DNA of 64,000 nt. Origin: Elymus sibiricus (taxonomy: Eukaryota; Streptophyta; Magnoliopsida; Poales; Poaceae). Both the position numbers and the translations under genes were made by a program. The notes below the pieces were generated by a model. It did no database searches. It was not told where the DNA came from and worked only from the letters and a program-made list of their open reading frames with translations. Positions within the stretch are counted from its first letter, which is position 1. Every line of letters starts with the position of its first letter. Positions 22,814-32,599 of this stretch are shown piece by piece. The stretch covers positions 196,968,195 through 197,032,194 of the forward strand of contig CM077664.1 of NCBI GenBank assembly GCA_039707655.1. The letters run 5' to 3'.

Positions 22814-24098
22814 CCATTTGAATTGGAGGGGGTGATGGCAGTATCTAAGGAAGTAAAAACACGGTCTTCAAAAAAGACAGTGCTACCTGTCGATGCAGAT
22901 AGAACCACGGTTGTACTTGCCCAAGAACCAGCCCCACCACACATAACCCAGACTCTCGCAGATTGTACCCCTACCCAGTTGGACAGAGAACCAGCTACAC
23001 CCCATCTAACCCCAACCCCAGCAGATAGTAACCCAGTTCCACTTGACACAGCACCATCTCCACCACAGAGCTCCCAAACACGAGCAGTTAGTAAGGCAAC
23101 TGCAGTGCCCAAAGCACGAGGACCAACACTGCGAACCCCAACTCAACGCTTCAAGCAGAAGAACAGCTATTCTCAGGTCAGATTCCGTAGCTATCGTGCA
23201 TACTCCTTTGCTCTTGCATCACTGTATTTACTCATACCAACTATTTCAAATTTGAAGGATCCAATTGAAACTCTAATGGCACAACAGGTATGTTTTAAAC
23301 CTGTTTCTTTAACTGGCTTGCATTTGTAACTTTTTGCTCTATGTTGATTTCAGTTTCAATTGTATAAATAGTTATGTTCTCATGTCATGCACATTACAAG
23401 TGTTGTTAGTGCTGTTAGTTTCCCACACTTATATTCAGTCTATGCCACTTTGTCTTAAACATATATGATTTGAACTGCGTCTCTATCTTGATTTGGCAAC
23501 ATAAACTAGGATGATATAGACAATACAGTGAACATAGTACATAAATATATGTTTGTTTCATGTTGTTATCCTGTCAACATTACTAATGAACTGGTTTACC
23601 AAGATGAGTTTCATATACTAAGTGCTAAACCTATGATGTGTCTGCTTGTTCCTCTTTTAGAATGCCGGCGGAATATTGGAGAAGAGTACCCCATTATGCA
23701 ATGGTAAAGGAAGTAATGCAGACAAGGTTCAAGATAGTGAGACAACCCTGTTGGTCTCCAAGAAAGCTGATAAAAACTATCTTCAAGATAGTGAGACAAC
23801 CCCAAAGTCCTGCCTTGATGTAGTGTTCGAGTTACTGGACACTACCGCTGGCACAACCTCTTCAAACTCGCTGCCTGAATCAGTTCGGCTTCTTGAGTCT
23901 CAACTGCAAGTTGAAAGACAACGATCAGCTGTGCTGCGACAAGAAGCCGAAGGACTGAGGAAGTCCCTGCAGAATTCAGATGCATACTTTCTGGAGAAAC
24001 AACAAGAGTTGGAGGATTTTAGCGCCAAACAAGAGAAAGCTAATAAGCTTGCTAAGCTTCTTGCCAGCATGGTGGGTGCCCAGGGTATCGTTTCTTGA
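22814..24098 (+). CDS. CACTA accessory protein, last three exons (open)
   Basis: Exons 22814-23176, 23258-23287 and 23661-24098 join in phase at AG/GT borders ('ttatcag|ccattt', 'ctcag|gtcaga', 'gaag|gatcca', 'caacag|gtatgt', 'ttttag|aatgcc') and encode about 277 residues without a stop. The first exon is Pro/Thr-rich and basic at its end. The 30-bp middle exon encodes DPIETLMAQQ. The last encodes a repeated QDSETT segment and a C-terminal coiled coil (RLLESQLQVERQRSAVLRQE, then EKQQELEDFSAKQEKANKL). This matches the layout of the second, non-transposase gene of Triticeae CACTA elements, thought by analogy with TnpA to bind subterminal repeats; that role is inference. TGA stop at 24096. Confidence 0.7.
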
Positions 24099-24354
24099 GC
24101 TCTTCTGAAGTGGTTTCAGTTTTGGACTTGTTTTGCTGCCGCGTTTATTTGCACTGGTGGCCAATTTAGACGCCTAGTGTATGTAATATGCTGCTTTGTT
24201 CCCTAATATTTGCACTGGTAGCGAACTTTGATGCCCCGTGGATGTAATCTGTGTAATCGCCGTAATAGCCTAGCGTTAGTTGCTTTATTATTTATTTACT
24301 TATAGTCTTGTTTATTTGTTTGCTTGTAGTCACAGCAGTTCTTTTTCCTCGGTT
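24099..24354 (+). other. 3' flank of the CACTA accessory gene
   Basis: Holds a short imperfect duplication ('atttgcactggt', 'gatgccccgtg', 'atgtaat' twice, about 24148-24250) and T-rich sequence that could include the polyadenylation region. Confidence 0.35.
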
Positions 24355-25200
24355 TGCTAGTGGCCGCAATAACCATGGGCCACATACGGGTCGTGGTAAC
24401 GATGGGCCTCCTACGGGCCGTAGGATCCATGGGCCTCCTAAGGGCCTTAGGATCCATGGGCCTCGTACACGCCGTAGGATCCATGGGTTGTACTGTTCGT
24501 GGGCCAAAATAGGACCGCCATATGGACCGTTAACGGGCCAAAATCGTAACCTTCCATTTATGGGCTCAGACCATAACGGGCCGTTAACAGGCCGGAAGAC
24601 AGCACAGGCTTAATTCTATTAAGATGCATGACGGGTCGTTAATAGGCTGGATTACAGGACAGGATGAAAACAGCCCAACTGTTAATGGGCCACAAACGGA
24701 CCAATTGTTTCCACGGGTTGAATTCGGCCCATTAGCATAACAGGCCAGTAACGGACCATAAGTAATCAAGGGCCGGAAATGAGCCCAAGAATTTATGGGC
24801 CCTTAGAAGGCCGAAAGAGAGCACAGTCTGGAAACGGCCCAACTGAATCATGGGCCGTTAATGGGCTCAAAGATATTTACTGTTCATGATGGACCTGATT
24901 CACAACGGGCCGTCAATGGGCCCAGAGATGCGAAAGGCCTCATATGGGCCGAAAGACTTCACGGGCCATAGATGGGCCGAAAGTGACAACGGGCTGGAAT
25001 CATATGGGACGGCCCACATGACGCTACTGGGCCGAAATTGAAACGCCATAACGGGCCGTGAGTACCCGGGCCGTACATGGGCTGTATGCGAGCAGGCCTT
25101 TAATAGGCTTTCCATGGGCCGGCCCGTTAACTTTTAACCAAGTCAAACGGGTCGGCCTTTATAACCTAAATGGGCCACTGTTGGGCCATGCCACATGTCA
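24355..25200. repeat. CACTA right subterminal array, 'atgggcc' motif
   Basis: Dozens of copies of 'gggcc' or its complement, mostly as 'atgggcc', 'acgggcc' or 'cgggccgttaa', in both orientations at roughly 10-25-bp spacing. At 24400-24490 the units are regular ('taggatccatgggcctc'). This is the right-hand counterpart of the left subterminal arrays. Confidence 0.85.
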
Positions 25201-25589
25201 CTGTTCCATAGGCGCATCTCGTCCAGTGAATGGACGCCATCTGTCGTAACGCCGACCAGACACATGGATCAGCTGGCCAATGAGAATTTTACACGTGGAA
25301 AATCCCCGTTGGTCAGGGCTGTTAACGGGTTATTGGATCCAAACCGGAACCCGATAGCTTAACGGCGACCCGTTACGGTGGATGCCATGTGTCGGTTACC
25401 CTTGACGAAAACACTTCCATGACGCGGCATTTATTGTCATGGAAGTGGACACTTCCGTGATGATAATTTCAGTATTGTCATGGAACACTTCTACGACAGC
25501 ACTGGTATGACTATCTTGATTCTGTCATAAAACTGTCACGGATGTACATGCATGATAGAAAATGTGACCTACCGTGACAAAGATGTATC

Positions 25590-25614
25590 ATCACGGAAGT
25601 GTTTTTTTGTAGTG
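25590..25614 (-). repeat. 3' terminal inverted repeat of the CACTA element
   Basis: Ends TTTTTTTGTAGTG at 25614, complementary to the left end. Bases 25615-25617 are CTA, the right target duplication. The 200 bp inside are rich in 'cacttcc(g/a)tga' and 'tgtcatgga' repeats, the subterminal motif of this family. Confidence 0.9.
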
Positions 25615-25806
25615 CTAGTTTAGTCCGTCTGCGATGTAATTTGCTCAGACTACAGAAGAACAACATATATAACCAAATTAAACATCCAATTACATAGGTG
25701 ACTATACAAAACATTCGCACACACCTCAATAAACAATTACATGCATTCTAAACTAGGAGAAACGATCATCTAATCATCTACTTCTTGTGACGCTGTCGCC
25801 ACTAAT

Positions 25807-26511
25807 CTACTTGTGGCTCGATCCCTCATCGTCCACAGGAAGGAGGCACTCCCTCATGTCAACGATCCGCCTGTACATCTCGTAGCTTGTGTACGTGTCC
25901 TTGGCCACGTACTTGACGTGTTCTTCATCCAGTCTCTGCACCCAGGCCTCGTGCCAGGCATCCTTGTTCTTTTTGCACTCATCTTTCATGCCTCTGTAGT
26001 AGGGGTCGATGATGGCCACGGCTAGGTCAACCAGGGAGTCCTTCTCCTTCTTTCTGCCCCATACCCTGTACTGGCCTTGGATGTCGACAAGATTCTGGCA
26101 GGCCAAGCCCGTAGTCTCGAGCACCTTTAGATCGTTCACGGTGTCCACCATAGCGAACCTGTAGTCGGGGTTGTTGATAAACCTGGCAGAACACTCGCAA
26201 GGCCTTGTGGCTAGGGTGTAGTGGTAGACGAGGACGTGATGGCGCACGCACAACTAGGCGATGGCAACCTTCTGATCATACCCGGCACGACCGCCAGTGA
26301 ACTCGAGGTCGAAGCCGACCACTTGGTACTCGTCCTCAGCAAGCAACTGCTCCATAGTGTGGATGGAGCTCTCCACCGAGACCGGCTTGTTGGTGTACAC
26401 CACCGAGAGGTCCTTCCCCCTCACGTGGGTGTCCACTCCGTGAGGCATGGTGAACTGCCACCCGTCGTCGTCGTCAGCCGCTGGGAGCACCATTGGAGCC
26501 GGGTGCGCCAT
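25807..26511 (-). pseudogene. 3'-5' exonuclease domain protein (WRN/DEDDy type), one nonsense codon
   Basis: ATG at 26511 leads into a frame of about 234 codons ending at 25807, broken only by TAG at 26254 (codon 86). The first exonuclease motif is visible as VVGFDLEFTGG (D68, E70). The second region has VNDLKVLETTGL and NLVDIQ. The third has HVKYVAKDTYTSYEMYRRI with the Y-x3-D arrangement of DEDDy enzymes. Family members remove nucleotides from 3' ends of DNA or RNA. The length fits a stand-alone domain with a short N-terminal extension. The stop replaces a codon after KVAIA where relatives usually continue; a CAG to TAG change is likely. It could be readthrough-silenced or simply dead. It faces away from the gene at 27355. 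Confidence 0.75.
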
Positions 26512-27264
26512 TGGAGCCGCTGCATATCCTCTCTGTATGTGTCGTCGTGGGTGTGCTTATTGTGTCGTCGGGCGCGAGAGATGAAGGTAAATGTCCGCGG
26601 GAATAAATGAGGGCCGGGCGGCCGGGATTCTCGGCACGTCTGCAAGGCAGTTTTTGCCATACGTAACTACGTCGTGGCGCCACGTCCGGCGTAACTGCAT
26701 GCATAAGGCACCCCGAACGTACGTAATCGTGCGCCGGCCCGAAATGCTTGCAGCACGCGCGGAGGGACGTGGGCAGAGCGCGCGTGGCGTGACGCGAGCA
26801 GAGCGCGCCGCGGCTGCCTCAACCGCGAGCAACCACACGCATAGAGCAGTTGAACACGCAGGGAATGGCCGTCTACAAGCCGGCCGGCAGTTGCGAGCCG
26901 GCGGCGTGATGTGAAACTACGTCGCGTTCCACATCACACAGTGGGCGAACAATCGTTCGCGATGCTGCGTAGAGAGCGGCCGTGTGCTAGGTAATTAAAT
27001 CACAAATGTTTTTTTATTAACCATTTGTGTACGTGTAATTTCGTCCTCCTCTCGCACGTCTTGTCACCGCGCTGCCGCAGAAGGCTTCGAGCGCAAGCTT
27101 CAGCACCGCACAGGCGTTCTTTTGGCCAAACGTTAGCTCGAAGAGGCGCCAATGAATCGTCGGTGAGCCCGTTCCCGCGCAACCGCGCAGGTTCCTGCAT
27201 GGAACCGCGCAAGCTTCCCGCCCGACTCGGCGAAATCCCAAAAAAAACCAGTGCTTACCGGCCT
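26512..27264. other. Divergent intergenic region between exonuclease and coiled-coil genes
   Basis: GC-rich, about 840 bp between the two start codons. It contains 'acgtacgta'-like stretches and 'gaacaatcgttcgcgatgc' near 26947, one of the motifs shared with the left arm. Frames here are short and on both strands. No exon recognised. Confidence 0.4.
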
Positions 27265-27276
27265 GCTATATAAATA
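27265..27276 (+). promoter_or_regulatory. TATA box of the 27355 gene
   Basis: 'ctatataaatag' lies 79-90 bp upstream of the ATG at 27355, with a C/T-rich leader between, the normal spacing for a plant core promoter. Confidence 0.55.
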
Positions 27277-27354
27277 GACACGGCCGGCGAGTCGGCATCG
27301 CATTTTCCCCTTCCTCCTCGTAGCTTATCTCGTCTGCTTCTCCCACCATCACCA

Positions 27355-29674
27355 ATGGCACCGGTCCGTCGTCGTCACTCAGCCACTCCGCCGTCGTCTG
27401 AGGACAGCTCCAGCTAGGAGGCTACACCACGGCAGCAGCGCAGTCCCCGGCGGCGTGTACTGCCCGTGGCGTCCCTGTTGGGTGTGCGCACAACACCCGC
27501 CACACGCTTGATATGTCTCCAACGTATATATAATTTTTGATTGTTCCATGCTATTATAGTATCAATCTTGGATGTTTTTATATGCAATTATATGTAATTA
27601 TATATCATTTTTTGGGACTAACCAATTAACCAAGTGCCTAGTGCCAGTTGCTGTTTTCTGCTTGTTTTTGCCTTTTCAGAGAAACAGTACCAAATGAAGT
27701 CCAAATGCGACGAAACTTTTTGGATATTTTTTCTGGACAAAAGAAACCTTGGAAGCTTCGGGAGGAGGCCAGAAGCCTCACGGAGGCTTCACAAGGCAAT
27801 AGGACGCGCCCCGGGGGGCGCGCCGTGTTGCCTTGTGGGGCACACGTGACTCCGTTTGACCTAAATCCACTTCTATAAATTCACAAATATTGGGAAACCC
27901 CCAGAGAGCCAGAAGAAAAAACCTTTCTGCCGACGCAAGCCTCTGTTCTTCGGCGATCCCATCTGGAGGCCTTTTCCGGTACTTTGCCGGAGGGGGAATC
28001 GATCACGGAGGGCTTCTACATCAACCTTGCTGCCCTTTCGATGATGTGTGAGTAGTTTACCATAGACCTATGGGTCCATAGCTAGTAGCTAGATGGCTTC
28101 TTCTCTCTCTTTGATCTTCAATACAATGTTCTCCTAGATGTTCTTGGAGTTCTATCCGATGTAATCTTCTTTTGCAGTGTGTTTGTTGGGATCCGATGAA
28201 TTGTGAGTTTATGATCAGATTATTCATGAGAAATATTTGAGTCTTCTCTAAAATCTTTTATGCATGATTGTTATAGCTTTGTATTTCTCTCCGATCTATT
28301 GGTTTAGTTTGGCCTACTAGATTGATTTATCTTGCAATGGGAGAGGTGCTTTGTGATGGGTTCAATCTTGCGGTGCTCAATCCCAGTGACAGAAGGGGAC
28401 ATGACACGTATTTGTATTGTTGCCATTAAGGATAAAAAGATGGGGTTTATTCATATTGCTTGAATTTTCCTCTCTACATCATGTCATCTTGCTTAAGGCG
28501 TTACTCTGTTTTTATTAACTTAATACTCTAGATGCATGCTGGATAGCGGTCGATGAGTGGAGTAATAGCAGTAGATGCAGGCAAGAGTCGGTCTACTTGT
28601 CTCGGATGTGATGCATATATAGATGATCATTGCCATGAATCCGTCATAATTATTTGCTTTTCTATCAATTGCCCAACAGTAATTTGTTTACCCACTATAT
28701 GTTTATGTGCTCAAGAGACAAGCCTCTAGTGAAAACTATGGCCCCCGGATCTATCTTTATCATATAAAAAACCTAAAAATACCTTGCTGCAATTTATTTA
28801 CTTTTATTTTAATTAGTATTTTAGTTTATCTATTTACCTCGATAAGATTTAATCCTTGCAAGTAACCGCTAAGAGGATTGACAACCCTCTTATTTGCGTT
28901 GGGTGTAAGTGTTTGCTCTTGTGTGTGCAGGTGCGCTTAATGGAATTTTGCTTGGTTCTCCTACTGGATTGATAACCTTTGTTCTTAACTGAGGGAAATA
29001 CTTATCTCTACTATACTGCATCATCCTCTCCTCTTCGAGGAAATACCAACGCAGACTACAAGTAGCAACGCACCGCCGCCGCTGCCCGACGGCAGCTGTT
29101 GCCGGCAGCCGTTGCCGCCACCCCACCGTCGGCCGCCGTGGCCGCCACACCACCAAAGCCTGCCAGGGCCATCGACCACTCCGCCACCGTGGCCCGAAGG
29201 CGGGTGGTGGCCGTCGTGGCCGCCACGCCACCGTCGACCGACGTGGCCATCACCCGCTCTGCCACCGCGGCCTGAAGGCGGGAGGTGGCCGCCACCCCAC
29301 CGTCGGCCGCCGTGGCCGCCACCCCACCGTCGACCGCCAGGGTCATCACCCGCTCCGCCACCGCGACCCGAAGGCGGAATGTGGAGGCCCGCATGAGCAT
29401 CAGCGACCTTACCGCGCGCTACATCGAGTTCCTGCACAAGGAGGAGCGCCTGGTCGAGCACGCAAAGCGTCTTACCGCCGCCATGGCTGCAGCAGAAGCC
29501 GCCGTAGTGGCGCAGAATGCGGAGATATACAAGGAGTCCCACCGCTTCAAGAGGGATCGTCTGGAGTGGCAGAGGGCATTCGAGCTGGGCGTCGCTAAAG
29601 GTGCAGCAGCGGCAGGCGCCGGATTCCGCTTCTCCAGCTCGTCGGTACGCTCCTCCTCCTCGGCCTCTTACTGA
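27355..29674 (+). pseudogene. Ala/Arg-rich coiled-coil protein gene split by a solo LTR
   Basis: ATG at 27355 (context accaATGgc) starts a basic frame (MAPVRRRHSATPPSSED), hits TAG at 27415, and stays in frame to the LTR at 27509. Removing the LTR and one copy of its target duplication keeps the frame. It then reads three repeats of the type VAATPPS-(A/T)xxVITRSATAxRRR, with one TGA near 29272, followed by a well-composed segment (SISDLTARYIEFLHKEERLV, then YKESHRFKRDRLEWQRAFEL) and a Ser-rich end, stopping at 29672. Intact, it would be about 250-300 residues with a helical C-terminal half. Family unknown. It is a head-to-head neighbour of the exonuclease relic. Confidence 0.6.
27509..29067 (+). 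mobile_element. Solo LTR, Athila-lineage Gypsy
   Basis: Begins TGATATGTCTCCAACG and ends ACAAGTAGCA, the same family as the LTRs at 32600, 47929, 52767, 60419 and 62075. The flanks are acgct (27504-27508) and acgca (29068-29072), a 5-bp duplication with one mismatch. No internal region follows, so it is a solo LTR left by LTR-LTR recombination. Plus orientation; TATA-like 'ctataaatt' near 27874. Confidence 0.85.
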
Positions 29675-29999
29675 GCGCGCTCGGCAGAGGAGAGGCTGCT
29701 GGAAGTAGTACAAAGCCCCTCCATAGTAGTAGTATTTAGGGGCTATTTTGTTCAATTCATCTGACTATAGATATGGTTGAACTGTACTACGTACTTAAAT
29801 TTAGCTAGTATATATAGTTGAACTAGCTATTTTAGTACGTGGTTGGCAACAATTGGGTAAAAGTTTGTTCGGTTCAGCTGTCGAGTTGAATTGTTTGTAT
29901 AAAGAACGACAGCTTAATCTATGAATGAAATCTATGCTTACTGAATTTCATTTGCAAAAATTACAGTACTAGTGATTTTTAGCTGCAAAATTTGACAAA
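29675..29999 (+). other. 3' flank of the interrupted coiled-coil gene
   Basis: AT-richer sequence after the stop codon, with 'aatgaaat' near 29925 that could serve polyadenylation. No other feature seen. Confidence 0.3.
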
Positions 30000-30130
30000 T
30001 GGCAGTGTTTTTTTCTGAGGATCACAAATGGCAGTGTTACTAGGTTGACAAATGGCAATGTTACTAGATTGACAAATGGCAATGTAACTAGATTGACAAA
30101 TGCCAATTTTTCCATTTTGACAAATGGCAA
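30000..30130 (+). repeat. ~23-bp tandem repeat 'ttgacaaatggcaatgttactaga'
   Basis: Five to six imperfect units in a row. Confidence 0.8.
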
Positions 30131-30211
30131 TTATACCCAATATGACAGATGCAAATCTTACCACATTGTTTGTACATCGTTGCACATGGGTCATCATGCA
30201 AAATCGTTTGT

Positions 30212-30421
30212 GATGAAGAGATGCACAAAACCTGCGCGCCACATTTTCCCTTGGCTTAGCTGCGAAGGAACCTAGCTCTCGCTTTGCATACGGGTGTTCA
30301 GTCTGAAACATTTGCGATGAAGAGATGCACAAAACCTGCGTGCCACATTTTTCCCTTGGCTTAGCTGCGAAGGAAACCAGCTCTCGCTTTGCATACGGGT
30401 GTTCAGTCTGAAACATTTGCG
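30212..30421 (+). repeat. 104-bp direct tandem duplication
   Basis: 'gatgaagagatgcacaaaacctgcg' starts at 30212 and 30316, and the following sequence to 'tgaaacatttgcgatga' is nearly identical in both units, so the duplication is recent. Confidence 0.85.
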
Positions 30422-30739
30422 ATGAGTGTTTTATTCAGAGAAAGACATTGATGTTTTTTTTAATTTGGTAAGTCTGTACATTCAGAGAAAAAACGCTAAG
30501 TTGATCAAAACCATAGATTTCATTCAGTGACACTGTGGTTTTACATTCATACGATCGGGATACAATATTAAACAAAAAAACTAATTGCAGCGGCGGCGGC
30601 AGCGGCGTGCTGCACCGGTGTTGTCGGCGTCTGGGACGCCGTTGTTCAAGTCTTCAAGCCATCCCAGAATGTTATGGACTTCCAAATCCAAGAACCGTTC
30701 GTCGCGCGATCGACGGGCGGGGCGCGGGGGGACGGAGAC

Positions 30740-31171
30740 TCACGGCGCTATGAGGTAGCGGTCGACGGCGGCGTCCCATGACGCTGAGGGGGGCACAGTG
30801 GGTGCAGGCGCACGCACGGGCATGGGCGTGGCTGGTGCAGGAAAGCGCACAGGGACCGGCGCTGCGGTGGGTGCTGGGGCGCGCACGAGCACAGGCGGGG
30901 GCGCTGGCGCTGGTACATACACGAGCTCACGTGGGTCCGCGGGGACCTCACTGACGCCCGTGGCTTCTAGCTCAGCGATGGTGCTCGGCGACCAGCCCGT
31001 CAATGCCACGGGGATAGGAGCTGGGACGGGCGCGGGGGCAGCATCCGCCGCGGCCAGCTCGTTCAGGGCCATGTCCCTGAGGTCCCATTCCTCCTTATTT
31101 TCTATCTCCTCCAGCTCGGAGTCGACTTCACCAAACTGGAAGACTAGTGGCAGATGATCCTTGTGCACCAT
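30740..31171 (-). CDS. Hypothetical Pro/Ala-rich protein, 143 aa
   Basis: ATG at 31171 opens a frame to 30740. The first 60 residues look folded and acidic (MVHKDHLPLVFQFGEVDSEL, EIENKEEWDLRDMALNEL). The remainder is a low-complexity tail of Pro-Ala-Pro repeats with Val-Arg (VRAPAPT type) ending WDAAVDRYLIAP. No membrane segment. The frame is also open upstream to about 31237 without ATG. Family unknown. It is the third gene-like piece of the outer repeat and shares its minus orientation with the exonuclease. Confidence 0.45.
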   Translation of the reverse strand: MVHKDHLPLVFQFGEVDSELEEIENKEEWDLRDMALNELAAADAAPAPVPAPIPVALTGWSPSTIAELEATGVSEVPADPRELVYVPAPAPPPVLVRAPAPTAAPVPVRFPAPATPMPVRAPAPTVPPSASWDAAVDRYLIAP

Positions 31172-31319
31172 GGAGTAGGTGGAGCTCTGGAAGATAGGAT
31201 TCGGGCGAGAGGGGAATGGGAGGCGAAGAGAGATCAATAAGGCTGCCTATGAAACAGTGGCTTGGGCGCCATTAATGGAGAAGTTGAGAGTGAGGCGGGC
31301 GGCGATGGAGGTCAAAGGG

Positions 31320-31445
31320 CTCGCTTCCCGGTGAGCCTGCGCAGTGTACTGCCCGCACGCCTCCCGGTGAGCCTGTGTAGCGGAGGACTGGTCGCACGCC
31401 TCCCGGTCAGCCTGCGCCGCAGACTTCGCTCGCACGCCTCCCGTC
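31320..31445 (+). repeat. ~45-bp tandem repeat, three units
   Basis: 'gcacgcctcccggt(g/c)agcctg' recurs at about 31358, 31404 and 31433, with partly different spacers. Confidence 0.7.
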
Positions 31446-31636
31446 TACTCAAACAGCTGCCCGGACGGCACCTCCTTGCCATTAAAAAAGTGGGACGCGA
31501 GGCGGCACATAAATGGCCAGTAGAACGCCCATGATTGAAATAATACTGTACAACCGTTTGTGATGATAACGTGATAGCTATTTGTTGGCAGTTAATGTGC
31601 GCGCCTTCTCTCATATTGGACAATTTTTTTATCACA

Positions 31637-32530
31637 GCATGTTGGTGCCATTCCATGACACCATGCCAAGTCTCATGATTTTCTGACTAGTTTTGGATTT
31701 ACTAGAATTTCAAAACCAAGTTCTAAAGTTTGCGGCCGAGCCACGAAGAGCCTAGGTGTTTGAAATTCATTCCCATTTCTTGCATGGGACCTAAACATGC
31801 AACCAAGGACACATATATGATTTTTCAACCCATTTTGGTGCACAGGAGCATGTGCATGCAGTTCAAATTTGAATTATGCACATAAAATGCCTAGAAAACC
31901 CAGTTAAAGTGTAAAATGTTCAAACGAACCATGAATAATTCCAAAATTTAACACGACACTCCTACTGGTCTATCTAGAAAAAAATCAACTCAAGAAGAGG
32001 CAACGAATGTCGTTTCGTCCACAAAGGTGACACGTTCCCTACCGGAACCATGAGGCTTCTTGTGAGAAGCTCCGGCTTGTGAGAAGCTTATACCAAAACC
32101 TGCCACAAATGGGACAAATTTTTTACCACGGCATGTTGGTGCCATTCCATGATAGCATGCCAAGTTTCACGAATTTCAGACGAGTTTTGGATTTACTAGA
32201 ATTTCAAAACCAAGTATCTCAGCGTTTGCGGCCGAGCCACGATGCCGAGGTGTTTGATATTCATTCCCATTTCTTGCATGGGACATAAGCATGCACCCAA
32301 GGACACACATATGATTTTTCAACCCATTTTGGTGCACCGGAGCATGTGCATGTAGTTCAAATTTGAATTATGCACATAAAATGCCTAGAAAACTCAGTTA
32401 ATGTATAAAAATGTCCAAACGAACCCCGAATAATTCCAAATTTTAACACGACACTCGTATAGTTTTATGTTCACTTCAGACAAATGTTCTAGCAATTCAA
32501 ACACCATCCATTGCCGCTATGACCCCATTC
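31637..32530 (+). repeat. ~494-bp direct tandem duplication
   Basis: 'gcatgttggtgccattccatga' starts at 31637 and 32131. The next ~350 bp are repeated (including 'ttactagaatttcaaaaccaag', 'gcggccgagccacga' and 'catatgatttttcaacccat'). The spacer with 'gtgagaagct' at 32050-32090 is not duplicated as part of the main block. Non-coding. Confidence 0.85.
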
Positions 32531-32599
32531 CGCATTTCAAATCAAGACGAAAAATCAAGTACATCACACACAGTTTATTATCACCAACCGTGTGAGATG

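Larger units (their letters stand above)
498..25614 (+). mobile_element. CACTA (En/Spm-type) DNA transposon, ~25.1 kb, no transposase found
   Basis: The left end begins CACTACAAAAAAA at 498 and the right end is its complement, TTTTTTTGTAGTG, finishing at 25614. Both are flanked by the trinucleotide CTA, and a 3-bp duplication is the hallmark of CACTA insertion. Both subterminal regions carry short repeats around 'tgacaataa' and 'cacttc(c)atgac'. Inside are GC-rich repeats on the left, an 'atgggcc' array on the right, and a plus-strand accessory gene ending at 24098. Autonomous relatives carry a TNP2-type transposase plus a second gene. I find no TNP2-like frame between 2 and 18 kb, so this is likely a non-autonomous or gutted copy. 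A composite of two related elements is possible, since the 3-bp match has a 1/64 chance level. Confidence 0.8.
25618..32599. mobile_element. Right arm of the unclassified outer repeat, carrying gene pieces
   Basis: Continuous with 1-497 once the CACTA element is removed. It contains three coding relics, several tandem arrays (30000-30421, 31320-31445, 31637-32530) and recurrent 'tttg(c/t)gatga' motifs. It ends where the Athila LTR begins at 32600. The mix of unrelated gene-like pieces resembles gene-capturing DNA transposons or Helitrons, but no terminus could be identified. Confidence 0.4.

Noticed and set aside
25807..26511. Exonuclease as an active host gene
   Set aside because: The frame has TAG at codon 86 with no intron borders that would remove it, and it lies within repeat DNA.
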